A stretch of 36,191 nucleotides of DNA. It comes from Methanobacteriota archaeon. Lineage in GTDB: Bacteria > Myxococcota > UBA727 > JABDBI01. Below the pieces are notes generated by a model that ran no database searches, was not told the DNA's origin, and saw only the letters and a list, made by a program, of their open reading frames with translations. Made by a program: the position numbers and the translations under genes. This document shows, piece by piece, positions 33,472 to 36,191 of this stretch. The stretch covers positions 1 to 36,191 of the forward strand of contig JABDBI010000016.1 in assembly GCA_013288705.1 (NCBI GenBank), read 5' to 3'. The number at the start of each line of letters is the position of its first letter. Positions within the stretch are counted from its first letter, which is position 1.

Positions 33472-36084
33472 ATGGTGCCGCCGAAGATTGGGGGACCTCA
33501 CGAGGTGTCACTTGTCCATATCCGCGCGGATAGTGCCCCCGAAACGCGCCCCACGCATGCAGAACATCGAGCCGAACCCACAGGCACGCACGACGTTGGA
33601 CCACACCGTGCGCCCTTAGAACCCTCATTCCGCGACGCCACATGGCAAAGCTTCTACAAGGGAGATGATGCACATCGTGCAAACATGCTTATAGCCGCCC
33701 GCCATGAGCTGAATGGAATCATCAAAATCGACAATCTGCACCGCTTAACACCGGCGCAGGTCGAGCAAGCACTGAGTAGAAAACCTCGTTCCGAGCGCCT
33801 GGCGATTAAAATAGCGGTCGACGCTTTTAGGCGAAAATACATTCAACTCAATTCTGAGCCGGTAGATCCAAGTGCTATGGCGTTACTCTTTGGGAACCTG
33901 GTTCCTTCCCATCGCGCTTTTGGCGAAGCCCGTCGCGCTCTAAACGCGAGGCTGGAAGTGATGGAGAACGCGCTCGCCGGTCTCGAGCCGGCCGGTAAGC
34001 GTCTCGTTGACAGTGCTGCAGAAAAGGAGGCTAAAGAAGCGCAGAGAGCTGCAGAAAACGCTCTTGCGGCACGTGCACATACCCCCGAACACGACGATAA
34101 GCATGCGGCGGCGCTAGCGACGAGCGATGCGCACGCCAGCGCAATGCTCAGTATGCAGGCGCAGCTAGATGCAGCTAATGCACGCGCGAGCAAAGCGGAT
34201 GCCGATCACAAGGGCGCCCAGGAGCAACTTGCTACCGCCCAGTCTGCCAATGCTACTCTGCAAGCGTTTGCAGATGAGACAGTGGCTGCGAATAAAACGC
34301 TCGTAGCAAGACTCGATGAGGCCGAAGCTGCAGCTGTAAAGAGTAACGCAGACAACTTGGCAGCAACCCAAGCGCTCGGTGCTGCACACGCAAGAACAGC
34401 AGAACTCGAACAGTCGAACTTAGAATTGCGAGCGCAACTCAACAGTCAAGACAAACAAATTGCTGCTCAAGCTGCGCAAATCGGAGAACAGACGGCAGCA
34501 CTTGGCGATGAGCGAACGCGACAAGAAGCCGCAACTGCTAAAGCAAGTGCAGCACAACAAGACTTTGATCATGCACGCGCAAAATATGAAGGTGACGCTG
34601 CCCAGAATGTGGAAGCGCTACATGCGGCGCAACAACAAATCGATTTACTCAGCGCGTCCAACCGTGGAGCAACGCCTGAGTTAGAGCGGCGCGACGCGCG
34701 AATTGCTGAGCAAGCACAGCGAATCAGCGTGCTGACTGGCGAATCTGCGGCAACTCGGAGTGCTCTTATCGCCGCCAATGATACGCATGCGCATCAGTTA
34801 ACTACTGCCAAACTCAGCGCTCAACAAGCTGAAGACAGGGCGAGAAAAGCAGAGGCGCGTTCCGTTCGATTGATGCACGATGTGGAAGCGGCACAAACTG
34901 AGACAAACGGGTTGGCCAATCGCGTCCAAGAGTTGCAAGGTGAACGCAGCCAACTACAAACAGACTTAGAACGCATCACAACTGAGAACCAACATCTCGC
35001 CAGCGCACTAAAAAAGAGCCAAGCAGAGTTCGACGCCTTCCGGCAGACAGTTCCTGATGCTCAACAAGCCACAGAGGCTCTGTTTACCGCAGCGAAGGAG
35101 AACCAAGCACTTCTCGCAAGCAACAAAAAAGCTGCCGCAGCTGCCAAGCAGCGTATCGACGAGTTAGATAGCGCGCTAAAAGCCACCACCCAATCCAACA
35201 ATGACCTGGACGCACGCGCGACGGATCTACTGGATCAGAGGGATAAAGCACAAGATGCGGCTAAAGCAATGCAAGCCGCGCACAGGAAAGATCTTGATGC
35301 GCTACGCGCGCAACTTGAGACGGTGACAAGCACTGTCGCTGAAGCGAACCGTCGAAGCGAGAAGTCGGTTGCACACGCCGAAAGCGCAGTCAAAGCCAGA
35401 GAGGCAGCAAGCGCACGAATTGAAGAGCTTGAAGTTCAACAAAAAGAAAGCGTTGCACTGCTTCAGACCCAGCTCGCCGACCATAGCGCTCAACAAGGGA
35501 AGACAAAAAGTCACCAAGCTGCCCTGGCTTCCGCAGTAGAAAGCGTAGAGAGTCATGTCACCAACGCCGTCAATGCACGTGTCAGGCTCGAGCAAGCGCA
35601 AAATAATCTCGCCTACGCAAACGCAGCTTTAGAAGAGGAACAAGAATCGCAGGCGTTCCGCCAACAAAGAACGGAGCTCGCTCGTAAATATGGGGCAGCG
35701 ATAGGCGCACCTCCGGCTCCAGATGCCATCAAAAAACTGGAGGAAGCCGTTACCAAAGCGCAAGTTGATCTTGAGCAAGCACAAGCAGCGAGTGTAGCCG
35801 CAACTAATGCCTCGGTCGCAGCATTGCAAAGTCATCTAACCAGTCAGGGCAATGCGCTCAACGAAGCGCAAGCGCGCTATGACCGCTTAGCTCAGGGCGC
35901 TGCAGAATCAGTCGCTCGGCTATCGCCTCCGGCGGAGGAGCCTGCGCCATCGCCACACGCGGAAGCGGCGTCAGCAGCGCGAGACGTTGCACACGAGCCT
36001 GCTGCGGATGAACAATCGCCTGACGAAGTGCACTACGGCGCCTTCCAGCAGCGGCGCTTGCTGAGCAGATCGATGGGCCCTTGA
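33472..36084 (+). CDS. giant coiled-coil protein (870 aa), possible effector
   Basis: The ATG at 33472 follows AAGGGGG. The N-terminus MVPPKIGGPHEV shares P-K-x-G-G-x-H-E with the neighbouring 728-aa protein. Residues 40-170 are a helical domain (KIDNLHRLTPAQVEQAL). From about 185 to 790 the protein is an almost unbroken Ala/Gln/Glu coiled coil in the style of SMC or tropomyosin arms, but without Walker motifs. The C-terminal 60 residues are Pro/Ala/Glu-rich. There is no signal peptide. It could form a long rod and act as scaffold, tether or secreted host-interaction protein. A slippery-type heptamer G-GGC-CCT sits directly before the TGA (36082-36084). Confidence 0.8.
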   Translation: MVPPKIGGPHEVSLVHIRADSAPETRPTHAEHRAEPTGTHDVGPHRAPLEPSFRDATWQSFYKGDDAHRANMLIAARHELNGIIKIDNLHRLTPAQVEQALSRKPRSERLAIKIAVDAFRRKYIQLNSEPVDPSAMALLFGNLVPSHRAFGEARRALNARLEVMENALAGLEPAGKRLVDSAAEKEAKEAQRAAENALAARAHTPEHDDKHAAALATSDAHASAMLSMQAQLDAANARASKADADHKGAQEQLATAQSANATLQAFADETVAANKTLVARLDEAEAAAVKSNADNLAATQALGAAHARTAELEQSNLELRAQLNSQDKQIAAQAAQIGEQTAALGDERTRQEAATAKASAAQQDFDHARAKYEGDAAQNVEALHAAQQQIDLLSASNRGATPELERRDARIAEQAQRISVLTGESAATRSALIAANDTHAHQLTTAKLSAQQAEDRARKAEARSVRLMHDVEAAQTETNGLANRVQELQGERSQLQTDLERITTENQHLASALKKSQAEFDAFRQTVPDAQQATEALFTAAKENQALLASNKKAAAAAKQRIDELDSALKATTQSNNDLDARATDLLDQRDKAQDAAKAMQAAHRKDLDALRAQLETVTSTVAEANRRSEKSVAHAESAVKAREAASARIEELEVQQKESVALLQTQLADHSAQQGKTKSHQAALASAVESVESHVTNAVNARVRLEQAQNNLAYANAALEEEQESQAFRQQRTELARKYGAAIGAPPAPDAIKKLEEAVTKAQVDLEQAQAASVAATNASVAALQSHLTSQGNALNEAQARYDRLAQGAAESVARLSPPAEEPAPSPHAEAASAARDVAHEPAADEQSPDEVHYGAFQQRRLLSRSMGP

Positions 36085-36191
36085 AGTTTATAGCTGCGCT
36101 TGAGCCCACTCCCGATAATGTCTCGATCTTTGCACAAGGAAGCCTTGCTTTTCTAAAGGCAATACACAACGGCAACGTGACGGAACTTCTA
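36024..36191 (+). other. open -1 reading frame running off the window, ankyrin-like
   Basis: The frame with codons at 36081 (TTG), 36084 and so on is open from 36024 to the end of the window. It encodes LKFIAALEPTPDNVSIFA and then AFLKAIHNGNVTELL, which resembles the start of an ankyrin repeat. It has no ATG or GTG early on, only TTG at 36081. It may be a separate gene with a TTG start, a -1 frameshift extension of the 870-aa protein, or chance: 56 open codons are not rare. The other two plus frames stop quickly. Confidence 0.35.

Noticed and set aside
35858-36175. 105-codon minus-strand frame at the right edge
   Set aside because: It is antisense to the coiled-coil C-terminus and the open -1 frame. 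The sequence is Arg/Ala-rich and unlike a protein family.

Overview
The window looks like chromosomal DNA of a gammaproteobacterium of medium GC content. This rests on its conserved genes: an aspartokinase/diaminopimelate decarboxylase fusion, sucC-sucD, the EF-P lysine ligase EpmA, the tRNA hydroxylase TrhO, FdhD, a MoeB/ThiF enzyme and ArfB. Between them sit many lineage-specific genes: secreted Cys-rich proteins, lipoproteins, ankyrin proteins, and very large coiled-coil or helical-repeat proteins without signal peptides. That mix resembles host-associated or amoeba-associated groups such as Legionellales/Coxiellaceae. The lineage is an inference, and no secretion system is visible here.

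Layout. 1-5900: the end of an O-methyltransferase, a small secreted protein, a vapBC toxin-antitoxin pair with a clear promoter/operator, a Gly-rich hydrophobic protein whose ribosome binding site is buried in a hairpin, a large ankyrin protein on the minus strand, and a secreted protein with an EF-hand-like loop and a Gly/His-rich tail. 5900-10700: a Cys-rich secreted protein, an MgtC/DUF4010 membrane protein, an exported one-cysteine peroxiredoxin, a secreted ankyrin-like protein, a histone-deacetylase-family enzyme and an overlapping unknown gene. 10700-16000 (minus strand): epmA, a second toxin-antitoxin pair (PIN toxin and Phd-like antitoxin) that overlaps or abuts epmA, a Cys-rich secreted protein, and lysC-lysA. 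16000-22550: a methyltransferase with a lipoprotein signal, a coiled-coil protein, trhO, a GluR0-like ligand-gated channel, sucD-sucC and moeB/thiF. 22700-27900: a DUF4382 lipoprotein, fdhD, arfB, an AAA ATPase with a DUF4143-like C-terminus, and a beta-propeller surface protein.

27872-36191 is the most unusual part. Three giant cytosolic-type proteins lie next to each other: 957 aa with an internal duplication and a membrane hairpin, 728 aa with helical repeats, and 870 aa of coiled coil. Two share a clear N-terminal signature (P-K-x-G-G-x-H-E) and the third has a looser version. Between the second and third lies a highly structured element with 55-bp near-perfect inverted repeats, each arm itself a bulged hairpin, around an AT-rich core with tandem repeats. 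At the right edge a -1 reading frame stays open past the stop codon of the 870-aa gene, with a canonical-shaped slippery heptamer at the stop.

Functionally, the core genes cover lysine/DAP synthesis, the TCA cycle, translation quality control (EpmA, TrhO, ArfB) and molybdenum-cofactor enzymes (MoeB/ThiF, FdhD). The accessory genes look like envelope and possible host-interaction factors. No tRNA, rRNA, CRISPR array, integrase or transposase gene was seen.
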